This document shows positions 26,912-37,885 of a DNA stretch of 64,000 nt, piece after piece (position 1 is the first letter of the stretch; each line of letters starts with the position of its first letter). This stretch comes from Calliopsis andreniformis (lineage: Eukaryota > Arthropoda > Insecta > Hymenoptera > Andrenidae), in assembly GCF_051401765.1 (NCBI RefSeq), contig NW_027480422.1, forward strand, positions 22,648,001 to 22,712,000, written 5' to 3'. The position numbers and the translations under genes are program-made. The notes beneath the pieces are model-generated. The model saw only the letters and a program-made list of their open reading frames with translations, was not told the origin of the DNA and made no database searches.

Positions 26912-29898
26912 TAGGTTGCCCGGAACGTGGAAATGACCATAACTTTCATACTGGTTGCAATTATTCGTTTTATGCGATGGAAAAACTGTTGTATTTATAT
27001 TGTATTTTATGCTTCAGGCGTTGACTTGTTAGGCCGTAACTATTCGCTCTGGTGGAACAACGCCCTAGAGTGATGCCTAGGTCTCCCGGATCGTAGAAAT
27101 GACCATTACTTGCACACTGGTTGCAATTATTCGTTTTATACGATGGAAAAACTGTTGTATTTATTTTGTATTTGGTGCTCCTGGCGTTGAGTTCTTAGGC
27201 CCTAACTATTGGATCTGGTAGACCAACGCCCTAGAGAGAAGCCTAGATTTCCCGGAACGTAGAAATGACCATTACCTTCAGGCATGTTGCAATTGCTCCT
27301 GTTATACGATGAAAGAACTGTTGTATTTTTCTTGTGTTTTATGCGTCTGGAGTTGTTTTCTAAGGCCCTAACTATTCTACCTGGTGGAGCAACGCCCTAG
27401 AGTGAAGCCTAGGTTGCACGGAACGTAGAAATGCCCATTACTTTCACACTGGTTGCAATTATTCCTGTTGTACGATGGAAAAACTGTTGTATTTATATTG
27501 TATTTTATGCTTCTGGCGATGACTTCTAAGGCCGCAGCTATTCGATGTGGTGGAGCGACGCCCTAGAGTGAAGCTCAGGTTGTCCGGAACGTAGAAACGA
27601 CCATTACTTTCACATTGGTTGCAATTATTCCTGTTGTACGATGGAAAAACTGTTGTATTTATATTGTATTTTATGCTTCTGGCGTTGACTTCTAAGGCCG
27701 TAACTATTCGATCTGGTGTAGCTACGCCCTAGAGTGAAGTCTAGGATGGCCGGAACGTAGAAATGACCATTACTTTCACACTGGCTGCAATTATTCCTGT
27801 TATACGATGGACAAACTGTTGGATTTTTATTGTACGTTAAGCTTCTGGCGTTGACTTCTTAGGCCCTAACTATTGGATCTGGTGGAGCAACGCCTAGAGT
27901 GAATAGTAGGTTGCCCTGATCGTAGGAATGACCATACCTTTCACACTGGTTGCAATTATTCCTGTTACACGATGGAAAAACTGTTGTATTTATATTGTCT
28001 TTTATGCTTCTGGCGTTGACTTCTTAGGCCCTAACTATTCGACCTGGTGGAGCAACGCCCTAGAGTGAAGCCTAGGTTGCACGGAACGTTGAAATGCCCA
28101 TTACTTTCACACTGGTTGTAATTATTCCCGTTATACGATGAAAAAACTGTTGTATTTTTATTGTATTTTATGTTTCGAGCGTTGACTTCTAAGGCCCTAG
28201 CTATTCGATCTGGTGGAGCAACGCCCTAGAGTGAAGTCTAGGTTGCACGGAACGTAGAAATGCCCATTCCTTTCACACTGGTTGTGATTATTCCCGTTAT
28301 ACGATGGAAAAACTGTTGTATTTTTATTGTATTTTATGTTTCGGGCGTTGACTTCTAAGGCCCTAGCTATTCGATCTGGTGGAGCAACGCCCTAGAGTGA
28401 AGTCTAGGTTGCACGGAACGTAGAAATGCCCATTCCTTTCACACTGGTTGTAATTATTCCTGTTATACGGTGGAATAACTGCTCTATTTTTATTTTATTT
28501 TATGCTTCTGGAGTTGACTTCTAAGGCCCTAGCTATTCGATCTGGTGGAGCAACGCCCTAGGGTGAAGCCTAGGTTGCCCGGAACGTAGAAATGACTATC
28601 ACCTTCACTCTGGTTGCAATTATTCCTGTTATACGATGTAAAAGCTGTTGTATTTATATTGTATTTTATGATTCTGGCGTGGTCACCTTAGGCCCTAACT
28701 ATTCGATCTGGTGGAACAACGCCCAAGAGTGAAGCCTAGGTTGCCCGGAACGCAGAAATGACCTTCACTTTCACACTGGTTGCAATTATTCCTGTTATAC
28801 GATGGAGAAACTGTTGTATCTATTTTGTATTTTATGCTTTTGGGGTTGACTTCTTAGGTCCTAACTATTGGATCTGGTGGAGCAACGCCCTAGGGTGAAG
28901 CCTAGATTGCCCGGAACGTAGAAATGACCATAACTTTCATACTCATTGCAATTTTTCGTTTTATACGATGGAAAAGCTGTTGTATTTATATTGTATTTTA
29001 ACCCTCTGGCGTTGACTTGTAAGGCCGTAGCTATTCGATCTGGTGGAGCAACGCCCTAGGGTGAAGCCTAGGTTGCCCGGAACGTAGAAATGGCCAATAC
29101 TTTCACACTGGTTGCAATTATTCGTTTTATACGATGGAAAAACTGTTGTATTTATTTTGTATTTGGTGCTTCTGGCATTGACTTCTTAAGCCCTAACTAT
29201 TGATTGTGGTGGACCAACGCCCTAGAGTGAAGCCTAGGTTGCCCGGAACGTAGTAATGACCATATCTTGCACACTGGTTGCAATTATGCCAGTTATACGA
29301 TGGTAAAACTGTTGTATTTTTGTTGTATTTTATGCGTCTGGAGTTGTTTTCTAAGGCCCCAACTATTCGACCTGGTGGAGCAACGCCCTAGAGTGAAGTC
29401 TAGGTTGCACGGAACGTAGAAATGCCCATTTCTTTCACACTGGTTGTAATTATTCCTGTTATACGATGGAAGAACTGCTCTACTTTTATTTTATTTTATG
29501 CTCCTGGCGTTGACTTCTAAGGACCTAGCTATTCGATCTGGTGGAGCAACGCCCTAGGGTGAAGCCTAGGTTGCCCGGAACGTAGAAATGACCCTCACGT
29601 TCACATTTGTTGCAATTATTCCCATTATGCGATGGAAGAACTGTTGTATTTTTATTGTATTTTTTGTTTCGGGCGCTGACTTCTAAGTCCCTAGCTGTTC
29701 GATCTTTTGGAGCAATGCCTCAGTGTTAAGTCTAGGATGCCCGGAACGTAGAAATGGCCGTTACTTTCACACTGGTTGCAATTACTCATTTTATACGATG
29801 GAAAAACTGTTGTACATATATCGTATTTTATGCTTCTGGCGTTGACTTCTTAGGCCCTAACTATTCGATCTGGTGGAGCAACGCCCTAGGGTGAAGCC
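26912..29898 (+). repeat. 18-monomer higher-order unit, copy 1
   Basis: This 2987-bp unit begins with the linker pair and ends with the third copy of the 6-monomer cassette (28903-29898). It contains GGAGCGACGCC with CTCAGGTTGTCCGG (near 27570), GTGTAGCTACGCC (near 27715) and the one-base-short GCAACGCCTAGAGTGAATAG monomer (near 27885). It also carries two monomers missing from the next unit, near 28280-28445 and 28640-28800. Confidence 0.9.
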
Positions 29899-32455
29899 TA
29901 GGTTGCCCGGAACGTGGAAATGACCATAACTTTCATACTGGTTGCAATTATTCGTTTTATGCGATGGAAAAACTGTTGTATTTATATTGTATTTTATGCT
30001 TCAGGCGTTGACTTGTTAGGCCGTAACTATTCGCTCTGGTGGAACAACGCCCTAGAGTGATGCCTAGGTCTCCCGGATCGTAGAAATGACCATTACTTGC
30101 ACACTGGTTGCAATTATTCGTTTTATACGATGGAAAAACTGTTGTATTTATTTTGTATTTGGTGCTCCTGGCGTTGAGTTCTTAGGCCCTAACTATTGGA
30201 TCTGGTAGACCAACGCCCTAGAGAGAAGCCTAGATTTCCCGGAACGTAGAAATGACCATTACCTTCAGGCATGTTGCAATTGCTCCTGTTATACGATGAA
30301 AGAACTGTTGTATTTTTCTTGTGTTTTATGCGTCTGGAGTTGTTTTCTAAGGCCCTAACTATTCTACCTGGTGGAGCAACGCCCTAGAGTGAAGCCTAGG
30401 TTGCACGGAACGTAGAAATGCCCATTACTTTCACACTGGTTGCAATTATTCCTGTTGTACGATGGAAAAACTGTTGTATTTATATTGTATTTTATGCTTC
30501 TGGCGATGACTTCTAAGGCCGCAGCTATTCGATGTGGTGGAGCGACGCCCTAGAGTGAAGCTCAGGTTGTCCGGAACGTAGAAACGACCATTACTTTCAC
30601 ATTGGTTGCAATTATTCCTGTTGTACGATGGAAAAACTGTTGTATTTATATTGTATTTTATGCTTCTGGCGTTGACTTCTAAGGCCGTAACTATTCGATC
30701 TGGTGTAGCTACGCCCTAGAGTGAAGTCTAGGATGGCCGGAACGTAGAAATGACCATTACTTTCACACTGGCTGCAATTATTCCTGTTATACGATGGACA
30801 AACTGTTGGATTTTTATTGTACGTTAAGCTTCTGGCGTTGACTTCTTAGGCCCTAACTATTGGATCTGGTGGAGCAACGCCTAGAGTGAATAGTAGGTTG
30901 CCCTGATCGTAGGAATGACCATACCTTTCACACTGGTTGCAATTATTCCTGTTACACGATGGAAAAACTGTTGTATTTATATTGTCTTTTATGCTTCTGG
31001 CGTTGACTTCTTAGGCCCTAACTATTCGACCTGGTGGAGCAACGCCCTAGAGTGAAGCCTAGGTTGCACGGAACGTTGAAATGCCCATTACTTTCACACT
31101 GGTTGTAATTATTCCCGTTATACGATGAAAAAACTGTTGTATTTTTATTGTATTTTATGTTTCGAGCGTTGACTTCTAAGGCCCTAGCTATTCGATCTGG
31201 TGGAGCAACGCCCTAGAGTGAAGTCTAGGTTGCACGGAACGTAGAAATGCCCATTCCTTTCACACTGGTTGTAATTATTCCTGTTATACGGTGGAATAAC
31301 TGCTCTATTTCTATTTTATTTTATGCTTCTGGAGTTGACTTCTAAGGCCCTAGCTATTCGATCTGGTGGAGCAACGCCCTAGGGTGAAGCCTAGGTTGCC
31401 CGGAACGTAGAAATGACTATCACCTTCACACTGGTTGCAATTATTCCTGTTATACGATGGAGAAACTGTTGTATCTATTTTGTATTTTATGCTTCTGGAG
31501 TCGACTTCTTAGGTCCTAACTATTGGATCTGGTGGAGCAACGCCCTAGGGTGAAGCCTAGATTGCCCGGAACGTAGAAATGACCATAACTTTCATACTCA
31601 TTGCAATTATTCGTTTTATACGATGGAAAAGCTGTTGTATTTATATTGTATTTTAACCCTCTGGCGTTGACTTGTAAGGCCGTAGCTATTCGATCTGGTG
31701 GAGCAACGCCCTAGGGTGAAGCCTAGGTTGCCCGGAACGTAGAAATGGCCAATACTTTCACACTGGTTGCAATTATTCGTTTTATACGATGGAAAAACTG
31801 TTGTATTTATTTTGTATTTGGTGCTTCTGGCATTGACTTCTTAAGCCCTAACTATTGGTTGTGGTGTACCAACGCCCTAGAGTGAAGCCTAGGTTGCCCG
31901 GAACGTAGTAATGACCATATCTGGCACACTGGTTGCAATTATGCCAGTTATACGATGGTAAAACTGTTGTATTTTTATTGTATTTTATGCGTCTGGAGTT
32001 GTTTTCTAAGGCCCCAACTATTCGACCTGGTGGAGCAACGCCCTAGAGTGAAGTCTAGGTTGCACGGAACGTAGAAATGCCCATTTCTTTCACACTGGTT
32101 GTAATTATTCCTGTTATACGAAGGAAGAACTGCTCTATTTTTATTTTATTTTATGCTCCTGGCGTTGACTTCTAAGGACCTAGCTATTCGATCTGGTGGA
32201 GCAACGCCCTAGGGTGAAGCCTAGGTTGCCCGGAACGTAGAAATGACACTCACGTTCACATTTGTTGCAATTATTCCCATTATGCGATGGAAAAACTGTT
32301 GTATTTTTATTGTATTTTTTGTTTCGGGCGTTGACTTCTAAGTCCCTAGCTATTCGATCTGTTGGAGCAATGCCTCAGTGTTAAGTCTAGGATGCCCGGA
32401 ACGTAGAAATGGCCGTTACTTTCACACTGGTTGCAATTACTCATTTTATACGATG
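29899..32455 (+). repeat. 18-monomer higher-order unit, copy 2 (two monomers shorter, end cut)
   Basis: It follows the previous unit directly. The offset is 2987 bp (18 monomers) at first and 2655 bp (16 monomers) from the cassette at 31558 onward. The shortfall is explained by loss of one TGATTATTCCCG monomer and of one CGTGGTCACC monomer; the latter junction lies near 31427, within CACTGGTTGCAATTATTCC. The fourth cassette is cut at about 32455, where a different unit begins. Confidence 0.9.
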
Positions 32456-35447
32456 GAAAAGCTGTTGGATTTTTATTGTATTTTATGCTTCAGGATTTGA
32501 CTTCTAATGCCCTAGCTATTCGATCTGGAGCAGCAACGCCCTCGAGTGAAGCCTAGGTTGCCCGGAACGTAGAAGAGACCATTAGTTTCACACTGTTTGC
32601 AATTATTCATTTCATTGAATGGAAAAACTGTTGTATTTATATTGTATTTTATGCTTCGGGCGTTGACTTCTAAGGACCTAACTATTCGATCTGGTGGAGC
32701 AGCGCCCTAGAGTGAAGCCCAGGTTGCCCGGAACGTAGAAATGACCATAACTTTCACACTGGTTGCTATTATTCGTTTTATACGATGGAAAAACTGTTGT
32801 CCTTATATTATATTTTATTCTTCTGGCGTTGACTACTTAGGCCCCATCTATTCGATCTGGTGGAGCAACGACCTAGAGTGAAGCCTAGGTTGCCCGGATC
32901 GTAGAAATGACCATAACCTTCAAACTGGTTGCAATTATTCGTTTTATACGATTGAAAAGCTGTTTTATTTATATTGTAAATCATGCTTCTGGCGTTGACT
33001 TCGAAGGCCGTAGCTATTCGATGTGGTGGAGTAACGCCCTAGACTGAAGCCTAGGTTGCCCGGAACGTAGAAATGACCATAACTTTCACACTGGTTGGTA
33101 TTATTCGTTTCATACGATGGAGATACTGTTGTACTTATATTGTGTTTTATTTCTCTGACGTTGTATTCTAAATCCCTAGCTATTCGAACTGGTGGATCAA
33201 CGCCCTAGAGTGAAGCCTAGGTTGGCCGAAACGTAGAAATGACCATTACCTTCACACTGGTTGCAATTATTCCTATTATACGATGGAAAGACTGTTGTAT
33301 TTTTATTGTATTTTATGCTTCTGGCGTTGACTTCTTAGGACCTAACTATTGGATCGGGTGGAGCAACGCCCTAGAGTGAAGCCTAGGTTGACCGGAACGT
33401 AGAAATGACCATCACTTTCACACTGGTTGCAATTATTCGTTTTATACGATGGAAAAGCTGTTGTATTTATTTTGTATCTTACGCTTCTGGCGTTGACTTC
33501 TAAGGCCCTAAGTATTCGTTATGGTGGAGCAACACCCTAGAGTGAAGCCTAGGTTGCCCGGAACGAAGAAATGACCATTACCTTCACACTGCTTGCAATT
33601 ATTCCTGTTATACGATGGAAAGACTGTTGTATTTTTCTAATACTTTATGCTTCTGGCGTTGACTTCTTGGGCCCTAACTATTCGATCTCGTGGCGCAACG
33701 ACCTAGAGTGAAGCCTAGGTTGCCCGGAACGTAGAAATGACCATGTCTTTCACACTGTTTGCAATTATTCCTGGTACACGAATGAAAAACTGTTGTATTT
33801 TTATTGTATTTTATGCTTTTGGCGTTGACTTCTTAGGCCCTAACTATTCGATGTGGTGGAGCAACGCCCTAGATTGAAGCCTAGGTTGCCCGGAACGTAG
33901 AAATGACCATTACCATCACACTGGTTGCAATTATTCCTGTTATACGATGGAAAAACTGTTGTATTTATATTGTATTTTATGCGTCTGGAGTTGTTTTCTA
34001 AGGCCGTAACTATTCGATCTGGTGTAGCTACGCCCTAGAGTGAAGTCTAGGATGGCCGGAACGTAGAAATGACCAATACTTTCACACTGGCCTCAATTAC
34101 TCCTGTTATACGATCGAAAAGCTGTTGTATTTATATTGTATTTTATGCTTCTGGCGTAGACTTCTTAGGACCTAGCTATTCGATCTGGTGGAGCAACGCC
34201 CTAGACTGAAGCCTAGGTTGCCCGGAACGTAGAAATCACCATTACCTTCACACTGGTTGCAATTACACCTGTTATACGATGGAAAGGCTGTTGTATTTTT
34301 ATTATATTTTATGCTCCTGGCGTTAACTACTTAGGCCCTATCTATTCGATCTGGTGGAGCAACGACCTACGGTGAAGCCTAGGTTGCCCGAATCGTAGAA
34401 ATGATCGTTACTTTCAAAAAGTTTGCAATTACTCATTTTATACGATTGAAAGCTGTTTTATTTATATTGTATTTTATGCTTCTGGCGTTGACTTCTAAGG
34501 CCGTAGCTATTCGATGTGCTGGAGTAACGCCCTAGAGTGAAGCCTAGGTTGCCCGGATCGTAGAAATGACCATTACCTTCACACTGGTTGCAATTATTCC
34601 TGTTATACGATGGAAAAACTGTTGTATTTATATTGTATTTTATGCGTCTGGAGTTGTTTTCTAAGGCCCAAACTATTCGACCTTGTAGTCCAACGCCCCA
34701 GAGTGAAGCCTAGGTTGCACGGAACGTAGAAGTGCCCATTACTTTCACACTGGTTGTAATTATTCCTGTTATACAAGGGAAAAACTGTTATATTTATATT
34801 GTATTTTATGCTTCTGGCGTTGACTTCTTAGGCCCTAACTATACGATCTGGTGGAGCAACGCCCTAGACTGAAGCCTAGGTTGCCCGGAACGTAGAAATG
34901 ACACTCACGTTCACATTTGTTGCAATTATTCCCATTATGCGATGGAAAAACTGTTGTATTTTTATTGTATTTTTTGTTTCGGGCGTTGACTTCTAAGTCC
35001 CTAGCTATTCGATCTGTTGGAGCAATGCCTCAGTGTTAAGTCTAGGATGCCCGGAACGTAGAAATGGCCGTTACTTTCACACTGGTTGCAATTACTCATT
35101 TTATACGATGGAAAAACTGTTGTATTTATATTGTATTTTATGCTTCTGGCGTTGACTTCTAAGGCCGTAACTATTCGATCTGGTGTACCTACGCCCGAGA
35201 GTGAAGTCTAGGATGGCCGGAACGTAGAAATGACCATTACTTTCACACTGGCTGCAATTATTCCTGTTATACGATCGAAAAGCTGTTGTATTTATATTGT
35301 ATTTTATGCTTCTGGCGTAGACTTCTTAGGACCTAGCTATTCGATCTGGTGGAGCAACGCCCTAGACTGAAGCCTAGGTTGCCCGGATCGTAGAAATGAC
35401 CATTACTTTCACTCTGGCTGCAATTACTCCTGTTATACGATGGAAAA
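32456..35447 (+). repeat. Second type of 18-monomer unit, copy 1
   Basis: A 2987-bp unit unlike the preceding one. Markers in order are TTCAGGATTTGACTTC, GGAGCAGCAACGCCCTCG, TTCATTTCATTGAATGG, CTGTTGTCCTTATATTAT, TATTGTAAATCATGC, GGATCGGGTGG, TTTTTCTAATACTTTATGC and CAAAAAGTTTGC. At 34900-35095 it carries a copy of 32245-32455 (the tail of the upstream cassette), then two extra monomers before copy 2 begins. Confidence 0.9.
33849..34014 (+). repeat. Representative 166-bp monomer
   Basis: This monomer is close to the consensus and serves as a reference frame. Position 1 is CGATSTGGTGG. Positions 14-24 read CAACGCCCTAG. Positions 31-60 are the best-conserved part (GCCTAGGTTGCCC, then GGAACGTAGAAATGACC). 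Positions 61-80 contain TTTCACACTGGTTGC. Positions 81-101 are the AATTATTCCTGTTATACGAT segment, where subtypes differ most. Positions 101-110 are GGAAAAACTG. Positions 111-131 are A/T-rich with TTGTATTT twice. Positions 132-166 hold GCTTCTGGCGTTGACTTC, then AAGGCCCTAACTATT. This particular copy carries the GCGTCTGGAGTTGTTTTC variant at its 3' end. The consensus has 69 G+C in 166 bp. Confidence 0.95.
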
Positions 35448-37885
35448 GCTGTTGGATTTTTATTGTATTTTATGCTTCAGGATTTGACTTCTAATGCCCT
35501 AGCTATTCGATCTGGAGCAGCAACGCCCTCGAGTGAAGCCTAGGTTGCCCGGAACGTAGAAGAGACCATTAGTTTCACACTGTTTGCAATTATTCATTTC
35601 ATTGAATGGAAAAACTGTTGTATTTATATTGTATTTTATGCTTCGGGCGTTGACTTCTAAGGACCTAACTATTCGATCTGGTGGAGCAGCGCCCTAGAGT
35701 GAAGCCCAGGTTGCCCGGAACGTAGAAATGACCATAACTTTCACACTGGTTGCTATTATTCGTTTTATACGATGGAAAAACTGTTGTCCTTATATTATAT
35801 TTTATTCTTCTGGCGTTGACTACTTAGGCCCTATCTATTCGATCTGGTGGAGCAACGACCTAGAGTGAAGCCTAGGTTGCCCGGATCGTAGAAATGACCA
35901 TAACCTTCAAACTGGTTGCAATTATTCGTTTTATACGATTGAAAAGCTGTTTTATTTATATTGTAAATCATGCTTCTGGCGTTGACTTCGAAGGCCGTAG
36001 CTATTCGATGTGGTGGAGTAACGCCCTAGACTGAAGCCTAGGTTGCCCGGAACGTAGAAATGACCATAACTTTCACACTGGTTGGTATTATTCGTTTCAT
36101 ACGATGGAGATACTGTTGTACTTATATTGTGTTTTATTTCTCTGGCGTTGTATTCTAAATCCCTAGCTATTCGAACTGGTGGATCAACGCCCTAGAGTGA
36201 AGCCTAGGTTGGCCGAAACGTAGAAATGACCATTACCTTCACACTGGTTGCAATTATTCCTATTATACGATGGAAAGACTGTTGTATTTTTATTGTATTT
36301 TATGCTTCTGGCGTTGACTTCTTAGGACCTAACTATTGGATCGGGTGGAGCAACGCCCTAGAGTGAAGCCTAGGTTGACCGGAACGTAGAAATGACCATC
36401 ACTTTCACACTGGTTGCAATTATTCGTTTTATACGATGGAAAAGCTGTTGTATTTATTTTGTATCTTACGCTTCTGGCGTTGACTTCTAAGGCCCTAAGT
36501 ATTCGTTATGGTGGAGCAACACCCTAGAGTGAAGCCTAGGTTGCCCGGAACGAAGAAATGACCATTACCTTCACACTGCTTGCAATTATTCCTGTTATAC
36601 GATGGAAAGACTGTTGTATTTTTCTAATACTTTATGCTTCTGGCGTTGACTTCTTGGGCCCTAACTATTCGATCTCGTGGCGCAACGACCTAGAGTGAAG
36701 CCTAGGTTGCCCGGAACGTAGAAATGACCATGTCTTTCACACTGTTTGCAATTATTCCTGGTATACGAATGAAAAACTGTTGTATTTTTATTGTATTTTA
36801 TGCTTTTGGCGTTGACTTCTTAGGCCCTAACTATTCGATGTGGTGGAGCAACGCCCTAGATTGAAGCCTAGGTTGCCCGGAACGTAGAAATGACCATTAC
36901 CATCACACTGGTTGCAATTATTCCTGTTATACGATGGAAAAACTGTTGTATTTATATTGTATTTTATGCGTCTGGAGTTGTTTTCTAAGGCCGTAACTAT
37001 TCGATCTGGTGTAGCTACGCCCTAGAGTGAAGTCTAGGATGGCCGGAACGTAGAAATGACCAATACTTTCACACTGGCCTCAATTATTCCTGTTATACGA
37101 TCGAAAAGCTGTTGTATTTATATTGTATTTTATGCTTCTGGCGTAGACTTCTTAGGACCTAGCTATTCGATCTGGTGGAGCAACGCCCTAGACTGAAGCC
37201 TAGGTTGCCCGGAACGTAGAAATCACCATTACCTTCACACTGGTTGCAATTACACCTGTTATACGATGGAAAGGCTGTTGTATTTTTATTATATTTTATG
37301 CTCCTGGCGTTAACTACTTAGGCCCTATCTATTCGATCTGGTGGAGCAACGACCTACGGTGAAGCCTAGGTTGCCCGAATCGTAGAAATGATCGTTACTT
37401 TCAAAAAGTTTGCAATTACTCATTTTATACGATTGAAAGCTGTTTTATTTATATTGTATTTTATGCTTCTGGCGTTGACTTCTAAGGCCGTAGCTATTCG
37501 ATGTGCTGGAGTAACGCCCTAGAGTGAAGCCTAGGTTGCCCGGATCGTAGAAATGACCATTACCTTCACACTGGTTGCAATTATTCCTGTTATACGATGG
37601 AAAAACTGTTGTATTTATATTGTATTTTATGCGTCTGGAGTTGTTTTCTAAGGCCCAAACTATTCGACCTTGTAGTCCAACGCCCCAGAGTGAAGCCTAG
37701 GTTGCACGGAACGTAGAAGTGCCCATTACTTTCACACTGGTTGTAATTATTCCTGTTATACAAGGGAAAAACTGTTATATTTATATTGTATTTTATGCTT
37801 CTGGCGTTGACTTCTTAGGCCCTAACTATACGATCTGGTGGAGCAACGCCCTAGACTGAAGCCTAGGTTGCCCGGAACGTAGAAA
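35448..37885 (+). repeat. Second type of 18-monomer unit, copy 2 (about 14.7 monomers)
   Basis: Repeats 32461 onward at a constant offset of 2987 bp with few substitutions, for instance GGCCCTATC near 35828 against GGCCCCATC near 32841. It stops matching at about 37885, where CATAACTTTCATACTAG replaces the GACACTCACGTTC of copy 1. The unit was therefore amplified and then truncated. Confidence 0.9.

Noticed and set aside
33849..34014. Second CENP-B-like reading at CGATGGAAAAACTG (compare CGTTGGAAACGGGA)
   Set aside because: It matches the non-essential middle of the box but lacks the TTCG start and the CGGG end. The overlapping frame at monomer positions 85-101 fits the essential bases much better.
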